Positions 24,228-33,597 of a stretch of DNA of 64,000 nucleotides are shown one piece after another; position 1 is the first letter of the stretch, and each line of letters begins with the position of its first letter. Below the pieces are notes generated by a model. The model did no database searches. It saw only the letters and a program-made list of their open reading frames with translations, and was not told where the DNA came from. Origin of the DNA: Streptomyces sp. BK208 (GTDB taxonomy: Bacteria; Actinomycetota; Actinomycetes; Streptomycetales; Streptomycetaceae). The stretch spans positions 1 to 64,000 of the forward strand of contig NZ_SOAV01000006.1 of assembly GCF_004364245.1 (NCBI RefSeq), written 5' to 3'. The translations under genes were made by a program, and so were the position numbers.

Positions 24228-25466
24228 ATGACCGTGACCGACAACGCGCCCGCCGCTCCCGCCGCCGTCCCCGCTCCACTGCCGCCGCTGGCCGCGCGGG
24301 CCCGGTCGACCGGGGGATCGCCCGTACGGGACATCCTCGCCGTCACCGCCCGCCCCGAGGTGATCAACTTCGCGGGCGGGCTGCCGGCCCCCGAGCTGTT
24401 CGACGCCGACGGCATCGCCGCCGCGTACCGGGACGTGCTCGCCGAGACGCCCGCACGAGCGCTGCAGTACTCCACCACCGAGGGAGAGCCCGCCCTGCGG
24501 GCCGCGCTCGCCGCCCGCACCTCGGCCCGCGGGCTGGCCACCGAAGCCGACGACCTCCTCGTCACCACCGGCTCCCAGCAGGCCCTGTCGCTGCTCGCCA
24601 CCGCCCTGCTCGAACCCGGCGACACCGTCCTCGTGGAGCGCCCCTGCTACCTGGCCGCGCTCCAGGCCTTCGGCTTCGCGGGCGCCCGGGTGGTGGCCGT
24701 GCCCGGGGACGAGGACGGGATCGACCCCGGCGCGCTGGAAGAGCTGGTGGTGCGCGAGCGTCCCAAGCTGCTTTACACGGTCCCCACCTTCTCCAACCCC
24801 ACCGGCCGCACCCTGCCGGCCGCCCGCCGCGCCGCCGTCGCCGAGGTCGCCGGACGGTGCGGGCTGTGGATCGTCGAGGACGACCCCTACGGCGAGCTGC
24901 GCTTCGAGGGCGAGCGGGTGCCGTGGATCGCCTCCTACCCGGGCGCCCGGGACCGCACCGTGCTGCTGGGGTCCTTCTCCAAGGTGATGGCACCGGGTCT
25001 GCGCCTTGGCTGGCTGCGGGCGCCCGCCGAGCTGCGCCGGGCCTGCGCGGTCGCCAAGCAGGCCGCCGACCTGCACACCCCGACCGTCAACCAGCTCGCC
25101 GCCGCCCGCTACCTGGCCGACCGGGACCTGGACGCCCACGTCGCCCGGGTCGCCGCCGCCTACGGGGCACGCCGGGACGCCATGCTCGCGGGCCTCCCGG
25201 ACGCGCTCCCGGCCGGTTCGGCGTGGACCCGTCCCGAGGGCGGCATGTTCCTGTGGGCCCGGCTGCCCGACGGGTACGACACCACCGCCCTCCTCCCCGA
25301 GGTGGTCCGGCACGACGTGGCCTACGTCCCCGGCGCCCCCTTCCACGCCGGCGAGCCCGACCGCGCCACGCTGCGGCTCTGCTTCGTCACGCAGACCCCG
25401 GACGAGATCGCGGAGGGGCTGCGGAGGCTGGCGGAGGGGCTGGCCGAGGCGGGACCGGCGGCCTAG
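24228..25466 (+). CDS. PLP-dependent aminotransferase (class I/II, MocR-catalytic-domain-like)
   Basis: A 412-residue fold-type I PLP enzyme. INFAGGLPAPELFDADGIA near residue 44, TTGSQQALSLLATALLEPGD (pyridoxal phosphate ring stacking) near 108, FSNPTGRTLP near 188, and the PLP lysine in LGSFSKVMAPGLRLGW near 252 are intact. It resembles the LysN/alpha-aminoadipate and valine-pyruvate aminotransferase group, not fused to a GntR domain. The amino-acid substrate is not readable. TACGCT lies 6 bases before the ATG and there is no Shine-Dalgarno, so it is probably leaderless. Confidence 0.88.
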   Translation: MTVTDNAPAAPAAVPAPLPPLAARARSTGGSPVRDILAVTARPEVINFAGGLPAPELFDADGIAAAYRDVLAETPARALQYSTTEGEPALRAALAARTSARGLATEADDLLVTTGSQQALSLLATALLEPGDTVLVERPCYLAALQAFGFAGARVVAVPGDEDGIDPGALEELVVRERPKLLYTVPTFSNPTGRTLPAARRAAVAEVAGRCGLWIVEDDPYGELRFEGERVPWIASYPGARDRTVLLGSFSKVMAPGLRLGWLRAPAELRRACAVAKQAADLHTPTVNQLAAARYLADRDLDAHVARVAAAYGARRDAMLAGLPDALPAGSAWTRPEGGMFLWARLPDGYDTTALLPEVVRHDVAYVPGAPFHAGEPDRATLRLCFVTQTPDEIAEGLRRLAEGLAEAGPAA

Positions 25467-25515
25467 GACCAATTGCGGAGGGATAGGGGGGCGTCACCGC
25501 ACGTACGGTGAGGCC

Positions 25516-26358
25516 ATGGCTGACAGCGCACGGACGACGGCACCCTTCTCCCTGGACGCCTACCTCGGACGCATCGGCTGGGCGGGCGGGCGGCGCCCCG
25601 ACCCGGACACGCTCCGGGGCGTGCAGCTCGCCCACCTGAGGGCCATCCCGTTCGAGAACCTCGACGCCCTGGGCGGCCGTGCCCCCTCCCTCGACCTCGG
25701 CGACCTGATGACCAAGCTGGTGCACGGCCGGCGGCGCGGTGGCTACTGCTACGAGCACAACACGCTGTTCGCGGCGGCCCTGGAGGCGCTCGGCGTGCGG
25801 GTGACCCGGCTGACCGCGCGGGTCGTCGTCGGCGCCGACCGCTTCGCGGACCGCCCGCGCACCCACATGGCCCTCCTCGCCGAACTGCCCGACGACCCGC
25901 GGCCCCACCTGGTCGACGTCGGCTTCGGTGCCCTCGGCTCGCTGCTGGAACCGGTGCCGCTGACGGCGGACACCGAGTTCCACGACGCCGGACGCCGGCA
26001 CCGGCTGGTGCACGCGCCGCACCGGGGGCCACTGGAGATGTGGGTGCTGGAGGCGTACCTCGCGGGCGGCTGGCAGGCGCAGTACGCCTTCACCCCGGAG
26101 CCGTTCGAGCCGTCCGACTACGAGGTGATCAACTGGCACGTCGCCACCAACCCGCGGTCCCCGTTCGCCCGGCGCCCCTACGTCCAGCGCCTCACCCCGG
26201 ACGCGCACCTGCTCCTCGACGGCGACCGCCTCGTCGTGACGCGTACCGGGGACGGCACGGTCACCGAGGAGAAGGTGGCCGACGAGGCCAGGGCCCGCCG
26301 GGTGCTGGCGGAGGAGTTCGGCATCGACGCCCCCGAGGGGCTGACGCTGCTGAGGTGA
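25516..26358 (+). CDS. nat: Arylamine N-acetyltransferase
   Basis: A 280-residue NAT enzyme that transfers acetyl from acetyl-CoA to arylamines or hydrazines. The cysteine protease-like triad is complete: Cys in RRGGYCYEHN near residue 77, His in RPRTHMALLAEL near 118, and Asp in HLVDVGFGALGS near 135. PFENLDALGG near residue 41 is a family signature. Length is normal. It follows the aminotransferase by 49 bases, but TACGGT 6 bases before the ATG suggests its own leaderless promoter. Relatives include amide synthases of ansamycin clusters, but no such cluster is here. Confidence 0.92.
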   Translation: MADSARTTAPFSLDAYLGRIGWAGGRRPDPDTLRGVQLAHLRAIPFENLDALGGRAPSLDLGDLMTKLVHGRRRGGYCYEHNTLFAAALEALGVRVTRLTARVVVGADRFADRPRTHMALLAELPDDPRPHLVDVGFGALGSLLEPVPLTADTEFHDAGRRHRLVHAPHRGPLEMWVLEAYLAGGWQAQYAFTPEPFEPSDYEVINWHVATNPRSPFARRPYVQRLTPDAHLLLDGDRLVVTRTGDGTVTEEKVADEARARRVLAEEFGIDAPEGLTLLR

Positions 26359-26386
26359 GGGCCGGGAGCGTTGTCCGGCCCCCACC
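26354..26386. terminator. Terminator between nat and argS
   Basis: GGTGAGGGCCGG and CCGGCCCCCACC pair with one mismatch around a 9-base loop, overlapping the nat stop codon. It lies between two convergent genes. Confidence 0.65.
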
Positions 26387-26398
26387 TCCGGGGCGTTC

Positions 26399-28159
26399 TC
26401 AGAGCCGCTCGGGCGTCCGGATGCCCAGCAGGGCCATGCCGCGGTGCAGGGTGCGGGCGGTGAGGTCGCACAGGAACAGGCGGTTCTCCACCTGCTCCGG
26501 CGTCTGTGCCTTCAGGACCGGGCACTTGTCGTAGAACGTCGTGTACAGCGACGCCAGCTGGTACAGGTACGCGGCGAGCTTGTGCGGGGCGTACTCGGCG
26601 GCCGCCTCGAAGACCGTGTCCCCGAATGCGTCCAGGTGCAGGCCCAGGGCCCGCTCCGCCGCGTGCAGCTCCAGCTCCGGGTGGGCGGCGGGGCGGACCT
26701 CGCCGGCCTTGCGCAGGATGGACCGGATACGGGCGTAGGCGTACTGGAGGTAGACGCTGGTGTCGCCGTTGAGCGAGACCATCTGGTCCAGGTCGAACTT
26801 GTAGTCGCGGCTCGGCGACGTCGACAGGTCCGCGTACTTCACGGCGCCGATGCCGACCTGCGCGGCCCGCTCCTGGATCTCGTCCTCGGTGAGGTCCCGC
26901 GCCTTCTCCCGCACGACCTCCGCCGCCCGCTGCACCGCCTCGTCCAGCAGGTCCTCCAGGCGCACGGTCTCGCCCGCGCGCGTCTTGAAGGGCTTGCCGT
27001 CGGCGCCGAGCACCGTGCCGTAGGCCATGTTGTGCGCGGTGACCTCGTCACCGAGCCAGCCGGCCCGGCGGGCGGCCTCGAAGACCATCCTGAAGTGCAG
27101 CGACTGGCGCACGTCGACGACGTACAGCAGCGTGGTGGCGTGCAGGTCCTGGACGCGGTTGCGGATCGCGGTCAGGTCGGAGGCCGCGTAGCCGAAACCG
27201 CCGTCGGCCTTCTGCACGATCAGCGGCACCGGCTGGTCGTCCTTGCCGCGGATCTCGTCGAAGAACACCACCAGCGCGCCCTCGGAGCGCACCGCGACGC
27301 CCATCTCCTCCAGGAGGCGGGCGGTCTCCGGCATGCCCTCGTTGTACGCGGACTCGCCGACGATCTCCTCGTCGCGGATCTCCATGTCGAGCTTCTCGAA
27401 GACCGAGTAGAAGTAGACCTTCGACTCGTCGACGAACTGCTGCCACAGCTCCAGCGTCTCCTTGTCGCCGGACTGGAGGGCGACGACCCGCTTGCGGGCC
27501 CGCTCCTTGAACTCCTCGTCCGCGTCGAAGACCGCGCGCGACGCCTTGTACACCCGGTTCAGGTTCGACATGGCCTGCTCGCCGTCGACGTCACCGGCCG
27601 GGGCCAGCTCGCCGGGGTGCTCGACCAGGTACTGGATGAGCATGCCGAACTGGGTGCCCCAGTCGCCGATGTGGTGCCGGCCGATCGTCTTCTCGCCGGT
27701 GAAGTCGAGCATCCCGCGCAGCGCGTCGCCGATGACGGCGGAGCGCAGGTGGCCGACGTGCATCTCCTTCGCCACGTTCGGCTGGGCGTAGTCGACGACC
27801 GTGGTGCCCGCGTCCTGCTTCAGCGGCACGCCGAGGCGCTCGCCGTCCGCGAGGCGCGCGGCGAGGTTCGCGGTGATCGCGCGGTCGGCGACGGTGATGT
27901 TGAGGAAGCCGGGTCCGGAGACCTCGACGTCCTTGATCAGCTCGTCACCGGTGGTGAGGTGCGCGACGACCTCGGTGGCCAGCTCCCGCGGGTTGGCCTT
28001 CGCCTTCTTGGCCAGGGCCAGGATGCCGTTGGCCTGGTAGTCCGCCCGGTCGCTTCGTCGCAGCAGCGGGTCGGCGCCGGCGGCCTCCGGCCGGGTGGCC
28101 GTGAGCGCGGACGCGAGCTGCTGCTGGACGGAGTCGGTGAGGGACGTGACCGAGGCCAT
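26399..28159 (-). CDS. argS: Arginyl-tRNA synthetase
   Basis: A 586-residue class I aminoacyl-tRNA synthetase. The Add-1 domain occupies about residues 1-110, the HIGH motif appears as VGHLRSAVIGDALRG near 139 (HVGH), and the KMSKS-equivalent loop is LGADGKPFKTRAGE near 390. The C-terminal all-helical anticodon-binding domain runs from about 450 to the end. It charges tRNA-Arg in the cytosol. It is divergent from lysS with 184 bases between the starts, and convergent with nat. Confidence 0.97.
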   Translation of the reverse strand: MASVTSLTDSVQQQLASALTATRPEAAGADPLLRRSDRADYQANGILALAKKAKANPRELATEVVAHLTTGDELIKDVEVSGPGFLNITVADRAITANLAARLADGERLGVPLKQDAGTTVVDYAQPNVAKEMHVGHLRSAVIGDALRGMLDFTGEKTIGRHHIGDWGTQFGMLIQYLVEHPGELAPAGDVDGEQAMSNLNRVYKASRAVFDADEEFKERARKRVVALQSGDKETLELWQQFVDESKVYFYSVFEKLDMEIRDEEIVGESAYNEGMPETARLLEEMGVAVRSEGALVVFFDEIRGKDDQPVPLIVQKADGGFGYAASDLTAIRNRVQDLHATTLLYVVDVRQSLHFRMVFEAARRAGWLGDEVTAHNMAYGTVLGADGKPFKTRAGETVRLEDLLDEAVQRAAEVVREKARDLTEDEIQERAAQVGIGAVKYADLSTSPSRDYKFDLDQMVSLNGDTSVYLQYAYARIRSILRKAGEVRPAAHPELELHAAERALGLHLDAFGDTVFEAAAEYAPHKLAAYLYQLASLYTTFYDKCPVLKAQTPEQVENRLFLCDLTARTLHRGMALLGIRTPERL

Positions 28160-28303
28160 GGAGTGGCTGCCGTTCTGCTCGGGTTCCTGGGAGTAGTACA
28201 GAAACCGAGTATCCCACGCGGTGAAAAGCGGTTTTCGCGGATGCGCGCCGGGCTGGGAGAATGGGGCGGACAGCCGTGCGACCGTAGCGGCCGTCTCCGC
28301 AGC

Positions 28304-28336
28304 AGTTCCAGAGAAGTTCCAGAGAAGTTCCAGGGA
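28304..28336 (+). repeat. 11-bp triple repeat in the lysS leader
   Basis: AGTTCCAGAGA is repeated twice exactly (28304, 28315), then once with one change (28326, AGTTCCAGGGA), just before the lysS ribosome-binding site. It may reflect slippage or a regulatory leader; no T-box structure is apparent. Confidence 0.85.
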
Positions 28337-28343
28337 AGAGGAC

Positions 28344-30095
28344 GTGCCGATCGTGGCTCAGAGCACAGAGACCACCGACTGGGTCTCCCGTTTCGCGGAC
28401 GAGGTCATCGCCGAGTCGGAGCGTCGTGCCCCGGGCAAACCAGGCGTCGTCGTCGCCTCCGGACTCTCCCCCTCCGGCCCCATCCACCTGGGCAACCTGC
28501 GCGAGGTCATGACCCCGCACCTGGTCGCCGACGAGATCCGCCGCCGCGGGCACGAGGTGCGGCACCTGATCTCCTGGGACGACTACGACCGCTACCGCAA
28601 GGTGCCGGCCGGCGTCCCCGGCGTGGACGAGTCCTGGGCCGAGCACATCGGCAAGCCCCTGACCTCCGTCCCCGCCCCGAAGGGCTCCCCGCACGCGAAC
28701 TGGGCGGAGCACTTCAAGGCCGCCATGGTCGCCTCGCTCGCCGAGATGGGCGTCGAGTTCGACGGCATCAGCCAGACCGCGCAGTACACCTCCGGTGTCT
28801 ACCGCGAGCAGATCCTGCACGCCATGAAGCACCGGCGGGACATCGACGCGATCCTCGACCAGTACCGCACCAGGAAGGCCCCGGCGAAGAAGCCGCAGCA
28901 GTCGCAGAAGCCCGTCGACGAGGCCGAGCTGGAGGCCGCCGAGGGCTCCGGCGCCGCCGCCGAGGACGACGGCAGCTCCGGCTCCGCCGGCTACTTCCCG
29001 TACAAGCCGTACTGCGGCAACTGCGAGAAGGACCTGACGACGGTCACCGCCTACGACGACGACTCGACCGAGCTGACGTACGCGTGCACCGCCTGCGGCT
29101 TCTCCGAGACCGTGCGGCTGAGCGAGTTCAACCGCGGCAAGCTGGTCTGGAAGGTCGACTGGCCCATGCGCTGGGCCTACGAGGGGGTCGTCTTCGAGCC
29201 GAGCGGCGTGGACCACTCCTCGCCCGGCTCGTCGTTCCAGGTCGGCGGGCAGATCGTCGGCATCTTCGGCGGCGAGCAGCCGATCGGCCCGATGTACGCC
29301 TTCGTCGGCATCAGCGGCATGGCCAAGATGTCCTCGTCCAAGGGCGGGGTGCCCACCCCGGCCGACGCGCTGCAGATCATGGAGCCGCAGCTGCTGCGCT
29401 GGCTGTACGCCCGCCGCCGCCCCAACCAGTCCTTCAAGATCGCCTTCGACCAGGAGATCCAGCGGCTGTACGACGAGTGGGACCGCCTCGACGCCAAGGT
29501 CGCCGCCGGCACCGCGCTGCCCGCCGACGCCGCCGCGCACGCCCGCGCCGTCCGCACCGCCGCCGGTGAGCTGCCGCGCACGCCCAGGCCGCTGCCGTAC
29601 CGCACGCTCGCCTCCGTGGCCGACATCACCGCCGGACACGAGGACCAGGCGCTGCGCATCCTCGGCGAGCTGGACCCGGCGAACCCGATCGCGTCGCTGG
29701 ACGAGGCCCGGCCGCGCTACGACAAGGCCGAGGCGTGGATCAACACGCACGTCCCCGCCGACCAGCGCACCGTCGTGCGCCGGGAGCCCGACGCCGAGCT
29801 GCTCAAGTCCCTCGACGAGCCGAGCCGGCAGTCGCTGCGGCTGCTGCTGGACGGGCTGGCCGACCACTGGTCCCTGGACGGTCTCACCCACCACGTCTAC
29901 GGCGTCCCCAAGGTCCAGGCGGGCTTCCCGGCCGACGCCACGCCCAAGGAGCTGCCCCCGGAGATCAAGACCGCCCAGCGGACGTTCTTCGCGCTCCTGT
30001 ACCACCTGCTCGTCGGCCGCGACACCGGCCCGCGCCTGCCCACCCTGCTGCTCGCGGTGGGGCAGGACCGGGTGCGGACCCTGCTCGGGGAGTAG
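28344..30095 (+). CDS. lysS: Lysyl-tRNA synthetase, class I
   Basis: A 583-residue class I LysRS, the archaeal-type enzyme, unrelated to the class II LysRS of most bacteria. The HIGH motif is SGPIHLGNLREVM near residue 47 and the KMSKS motif is AKMSSSKGG near 332. A zinc-ribbon-like pair, CGNCEKD and CTACGF, lies near 230-255. An alanine/lysine/glutamate-rich insertion (about 175-215) precedes it. Start is GTG at 28344 with AGGGAAGAGGA upstream; a GTG at 28353 is also in frame and better spaced from AGAGGA. It is followed by a strong bidirectional terminator. Confidence 0.95.
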   Translation: MPIVAQSTETTDWVSRFADEVIAESERRAPGKPGVVVASGLSPSGPIHLGNLREVMTPHLVADEIRRRGHEVRHLISWDDYDRYRKVPAGVPGVDESWAEHIGKPLTSVPAPKGSPHANWAEHFKAAMVASLAEMGVEFDGISQTAQYTSGVYREQILHAMKHRRDIDAILDQYRTRKAPAKKPQQSQKPVDEAELEAAEGSGAAAEDDGSSGSAGYFPYKPYCGNCEKDLTTVTAYDDDSTELTYACTACGFSETVRLSEFNRGKLVWKVDWPMRWAYEGVVFEPSGVDHSSPGSSFQVGGQIVGIFGGEQPIGPMYAFVGISGMAKMSSSKGGVPTPADALQIMEPQLLRWLYARRRPNQSFKIAFDQEIQRLYDEWDRLDAKVAAGTALPADAAAHARAVRTAAGELPRTPRPLPYRTLASVADITAGHEDQALRILGELDPANPIASLDEARPRYDKAEAWINTHVPADQRTVVRREPDAELLKSLDEPSRQSLRLLLDGLADHWSLDGLTHHVYGVPKVQAGFPADATPKELPPEIKTAQRTFFALLYHLLVGRDTGPRLPTLLLAVGQDRVRTLLGE

Positions 30096-30114
30096 CCCGG
30101 ACGGACGGCACGAG

Positions 30115-30152
30115 GAAGGGGGGCGCCCGGTGATCACCGGGCGCCCCCCTTC
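30115..30152. terminator. Bidirectional terminator, lysS and DUF2637 gene
   Basis: A perfect 38-base palindrome: GAAGGGGGGCGCCCGGTGA followed by its exact reverse complement. It sits between two convergent genes, 20 bases from each stop. Confidence 0.92.
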
Positions 30153-30174
30153 GCCGTACGCGGCGCCGCCGGGC

Positions 30175-31446
30175 TCAGGCGATGTGCTCGTCCTCCAGCT
30201 CCGCGCCGTGGCGCTCCTGGAACCGCAGGACCATGCGTTTGGCGTCGGCGTCCAGGAGGGAGACGCCGAACGTGGCCTCGACGTCGTACGCGAACTCGCG
30301 CGGGGTGGGGTAGCCGCTGCCGTTGCCGAGCGACTGCTTGAAGACCTGGTAGTAGTCGTTCTCGTCCGGGCCCTCCGGCTCCGGGGTGCCGCCGCCCTCG
30401 CCCAGCTCGCGGGTGCGGTGCGGCCCGACCGGTATGGGGAAGCCGCCGGTCTCCTCCGGGGCGGGCTCCTGCGCCGGAGGCTCCTCCTCGAACTGCTGCC
30501 GGTACTGGTCGGCCTGGCGCTGCTCCGCCTCCCACTGGGCGTACTGGTCCGGGTCGTACGTCGGGTCGTAGTCGCCGTGGTACTCGACCGACTGCGGGTC
30601 CCGGGCGTGCAGCCACGGGTTCTGCTCCGCTGCCGGTCCTTCCTCCCGCACCGGCTCCGCGTCCCCGCCGCCCGCCAGCTCGGCCCGCTGTCCGCCCGCG
30701 GGCGGCGTCCGGGGGGCCGCCTCCTGGGGGCGCGGGGCGGGCGGGAGCAGGGCCGGTTCGATACCGGCCGCCGCCAGGCCGGACGGGGCGGTCTGCGCCA
30801 GCGGGACGCCGTAGCGGGCCAGCCGCAGCGGCATCAGGGACTCCACGGGCGCCTTGCGGCGCCAGGCGCGGCCGAACCGCGAACGCAGCCGGGCCTGGTA
30901 GACCAGCCGCTCCTGCTCCAGCTTGATCACCTGCTCGTAGGAGCGCAGCTCCCACAGCTTCATACGGCGCCACAGCAGGAACGTCGGCAGCGGAGAGAGC
31001 AGCCAGCGGGTGAGGCGGACGCCCTCCATGTGCTTGTCGGCGGTGATGTCGGCGATCCGGCCGACCGCGTGCCGGGCGGCCTCCACCGACACCACGAACA
31101 GGATCGGGATGACCCCGTGCATGCCCACGCCCAGCGGGTCGGGCCAGGCAGCCGCGCCGTTGAACGCGATCGTCGCCGCCGTCAGCAGCCACGCCGTCTG
31201 CCGCAGCAGCGGGAAGGGGATGCGGATCCAGGTCAGCAGCAGGTCCAGCGCCAGCAGTACGCAGATGCCCGCGTCGATGCCGACCGGGAAGACGTAGCTG
31301 AAGTTCCCGAACCCCTTCTTCAGGGCCAGTTCGCGCACCGCCGCGTACGAACCCGCGAAGCCGATGCCGGCGATCACGACGGCACCGAAGACGACCATGC
31401 CGATGAGAACACGATGCGTCCGTGTCAGCTGAAGTGGCGCGGCCAC
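30175..31446 (-). CDS. DUF2637 membrane protein
   Basis: A 423-residue protein with four membrane segments in the first 135 residues (VLIGMVVFGAVVIAGIGFAG is the first), the DUF2637 domain common in actinomycetes and on conjugative plasmids. A coiled, basic region (about 150-215) and a long Pro/Glu/Gln-rich tail follow, with a folded-looking end (FAYDVEATFGVSLLDADAKR). Function is unknown; plasmid relatives are linked to DNA spread. The GTG at 31446 is preferred since GGGAGGGGA lies 6 bases upstream; a TTG at 31482 would put the ribosome-binding site inside the gene. A palindrome overlaps its promoter. Confidence 0.82.
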   Translation of the reverse strand: MAAPLQLTRTHRVLIGMVVFGAVVIAGIGFAGSYAAVRELALKKGFGNFSYVFPVGIDAGICVLLALDLLLTWIRIPFPLLRQTAWLLTAATIAFNGAAAWPDPLGVGMHGVIPILFVVSVEAARHAVGRIADITADKHMEGVRLTRWLLSPLPTFLLWRRMKLWELRSYEQVIKLEQERLVYQARLRSRFGRAWRRKAPVESLMPLRLARYGVPLAQTAPSGLAAAGIEPALLPPAPRPQEAAPRTPPAGGQRAELAGGGDAEPVREEGPAAEQNPWLHARDPQSVEYHGDYDPTYDPDQYAQWEAEQRQADQYRQQFEEEPPAQEPAPEETGGFPIPVGPHRTRELGEGGGTPEPEGPDENDYYQVFKQSLGNGSGYPTPREFAYDVEATFGVSLLDADAKRMVLRFQERHGAELEDEHIA

Positions 31447-31470
31447 CCGTACTCCCCTCCCATTGCGTGT

Positions 31471-31484
31471 TGTTGCGCGCAACA
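31471..31484 (-). promoter_or_regulatory. Candidate operator upstream of the DUF2637 gene
   Basis: TGTTGCGCGCAACA is a perfect 14-base palindrome 25 bases before the start codon. With its flanks it reads GTTGTTGCGCGCAAC, sharing GTTGTTGCGC with the larger palindrome at 48073-48101. The size fits a GntR or similar dimeric regulator; the protein that binds it is unknown. Confidence 0.55.
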
Positions 31485-31534
31485 GAGTGGCACATGTGTG
31501 CGGGGGACGGGTGGCCGGTGGGTCGTAGGGTCCG

Positions 31535-32407
31535 TCAGCTGTCCTTCGCGGGCGCCTTCGAGGACGACGTCGAAGACGACTCCGACGGCGCCTTAGACGG
31601 GGCCTTGTTGGACGACCCGGAGGGCGAGCCGCTCGGCTTGCCGGCGTCGCCGCCGGCGGCGTTGGCCTTCGTCACCGCGGCCACCGCCTCCTTGGCCGCC
31701 TTCTGGGCGTCCTTCACCAGGTCGTCGGCGTCCGGGGTCTTGTCGCCCGCCAGGCCGGCACCGTTGTAGTCGAGGGTGACGACGACGTTCTCGACCCGCG
31801 CCACGACCGTCTGCTGCTTGAAGGTGCCTTCCTTCTTCTTCAGGTCGTAGCGCACCACCGACGCCTCGTCGCCCGTGCCGCTCACCGGGTCGGTCCTGAC
31901 GCTCTTCGCGCCCTCCGCACCCTGCGTGTCCTTGAGCTGCTTGAGGTAGTAGTCGTGCGCCAGCTTGTCGCCCTCGCCGCGCGTCACGTCCGACTCGAAG
32001 CGCAGCATCGACACGCTCAGCCAGCGGAACTGAGAACCCTTCACGCCGTTGTCGTCGAGGCTGTCCCAGGAGCAACCGGCCCGCGTCGTCGTGTCGTTCG
32101 ACGAACCCTCGTCCCCGGTTCCGCCCTTCGGCACCAGGTCGTCCAGCGTCTTCTTCGTCACCGTCGAACACGGCTCCGGAAGCTTCCGGAACGCCGCCGC
32201 GCGCACCGTCGGGGACGGACTCGCGGACTTGGACGCGGCCGACTCCTGCGCCGCCTTGTCCTTGCCGTCCTCGGAGCCGGAGTCCGAGGAGCAGCCGGCT
32301 GCCACCAGCATCACGGGTACGGCGGCCGCGCCGACAAGGACGCGGGTGAGTCGCTTGGCTCGCTTCGCTTGCGGGTCTCGCTGGGCACGCTGGGCTCGTC
32401 GCTGCAT
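31535..32407 (-). CDS. DUF3558-like lipoprotein
   Basis: A 290-residue secreted lipoprotein. A basic N terminus (MQRRAQRAQRDPQAKRAKRL) precedes a hydrophobic stretch and the lipobox AAGC near residue 39. A charged Ser/Lys/Asp linker is followed by a DUF3558 domain (about 70-240; FRKLPEPCSTVTKKTLDDLV, then RAGCSWDSLDD, giving a likely disulfide). The tail is Ser/Gly/Pro-rich. The ATG at 32407 has GAAGGA five bases away; an ATG at 32422 is also possible. A related lipoprotein lies immediately upstream. The family's role is unknown. Confidence 0.83.
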   Translation of the reverse strand: MQRRAQRAQRDPQAKRAKRLTRVLVGAAAVPVMLVAAGCSSDSGSEDGKDKAAQESAASKSASPSPTVRAAAFRKLPEPCSTVTKKTLDDLVPKGGTGDEGSSNDTTTRAGCSWDSLDDNGVKGSQFRWLSVSMLRFESDVTRGEGDKLAHDYYLKQLKDTQGAEGAKSVRTDPVSGTGDEASVVRYDLKKKEGTFKQQTVVARVENVVVTLDYNGAGLAGDKTPDADDLVKDAQKAAKEAVAAVTKANAAGGDAGKPSGSPSGSSNKAPSKAPSESSSTSSSKAPAKDS

Positions 32408-32539
32408 GGTTCCTTCACTCATGGCACTCGTGGTTCCTGCGTTCGGAACGGGTCCGAGGGGCCACGGTACGCGGTGAGTAAAACGCGCGGTCCCGCTTCC
32501 GGGGCGCCGTGCGCGGGCGCGGGGGCGCCCCGGCGGGCC

Positions 32540-33391
32540 TCAGCCGCCCAGGGAATCCGCCAGCTGGGAGGCCAGTTTCCGCGCCTTGTCCTGCATTTCC
32601 CCGCTGTCCGGCACGACACCGAGCGTCGCCGACTGCTCCGCGTACTCGATGGTCACCATGACGTTCGACGTGCGGAACGCCACAGTCACGGTGCGCCGCT
32701 TCGCCGTCGAACCGGAGCTGCTGAGCGCGTCGTCCACGAACGCCTCGTCGCCCAGGTCGTCCAGGAGCCGCGGCTGGACCTCGGCGGGCGGGGTGCCGGG
32801 GGACGCGCTCGACGAGGACGAGGCCGACGAGGAGGGGGCGGAGGATGTGCCGCCCGACCCGGCGGACGGCTCGCCCGAGGACGCGGACGGGCTGCCGGAG
32901 GGGGAGTCCGAGGCGGTGGACCCGGACTCGGAGACGACCGGTTCGGGCAGGTCGGCCGCCTCCACCTGCTTCGCGAAGAGCTGCTCGGCCTCGTTGTCGT
33001 CGCTCACGGAGCCGTCGTAGGACACCACCCGCTCGAAGTCGACGAAGAGGTGGTCGGTGGCCTGCGCCGACTCCACCTTCCAGCGGCAGCCGACCTTGCG
33101 GTCGGTGTCGTAGGCGAGCGTCGGCTCACCCGCGTACGCCCGCTCGCGCTGCTCCTCGTCGGTGATCTCCTCGATGCCGGGCAGGAGGGCGTCGAGCGCC
33201 TTGTGGCCGACCGCGCCGCACGGGTCCGGAAGGGTGCGGTACTTGCCGGGCTCGGCCGCCTCGGTCGCCACACCCGGCTCCCCCGGGTTCGAGTTGTCCG
33301 CCGTGGCACCGCCCTCCGAGCCGCCGGTGCAGCCGGCCAGCAACGCCGCCAGGAGGACGGCGACGCCGGGTACGTAGGCCTTCCGCTGCAC
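32540..33391 (-). CDS. DUF3558-like lipoprotein (paralogue)
   Basis: A 283-residue lipoprotein with a short signal peptide (MQRKAYVPGVAVLLAALLAG) and lipobox LAGC at residue 21. The domain (about 45-165) repeats the pattern of its neighbour: YRTLPDPCGAVGHKALDALL and KVGCRWKVESA, hence the two conserved cysteines, and ELARKLASQL-like ending helices (KARKLASQLADSL). A Ser/Gly-rich stretch separates two halves. Start is GTG with AGGAG 8 bases upstream. The two tandem genes look like an old duplication and might be co-transcribed across a 132-base gap. Confidence 0.83.
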   Translation of the reverse strand: MQRKAYVPGVAVLLAALLAGCTGGSEGGATADNSNPGEPGVATEAAEPGKYRTLPDPCGAVGHKALDALLPGIEEITDEEQRERAYAGEPTLAYDTDRKVGCRWKVESAQATDHLFVDFERVVSYDGSVSDDNEAEQLFAKQVEAADLPEPVVSESGSTASDSPSGSPSASSGEPSAGSGGTSSAPSSSASSSSSASPGTPPAEVQPRLLDDLGDEAFVDDALSSSGSTAKRRTVTVAFRTSNVMVTIEYAEQSATLGVVPDSGEMQDKARKLASQLADSLGG

Positions 33392-33597
33392 GGTGCGGCT
33401 CCTCTCGCCGGGGTGGCTGTGATGTCGGGACTCCAGTGTCCCCGCTGGTTATTCGCTTGCCGCACGGGGGCGCTCCCTGCAGACAATGTGTATCGCACGC
33501 GCTGCCGTGAACGCCGGTCGGTCGTCCCTTTGGCTGCCCTTGGCGCCGGTTCTGCGCTTCGAGACTTCTGTATGTTTTCCGGGGGAATGAGGACGAG

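Noticed and set aside
26444..29569. A 1041-codon plus-strand frame across argS and lysS
   Set aside because: It is antisense to argS and out of frame with lysS, with low-complexity Val/Leu/Arg composition.
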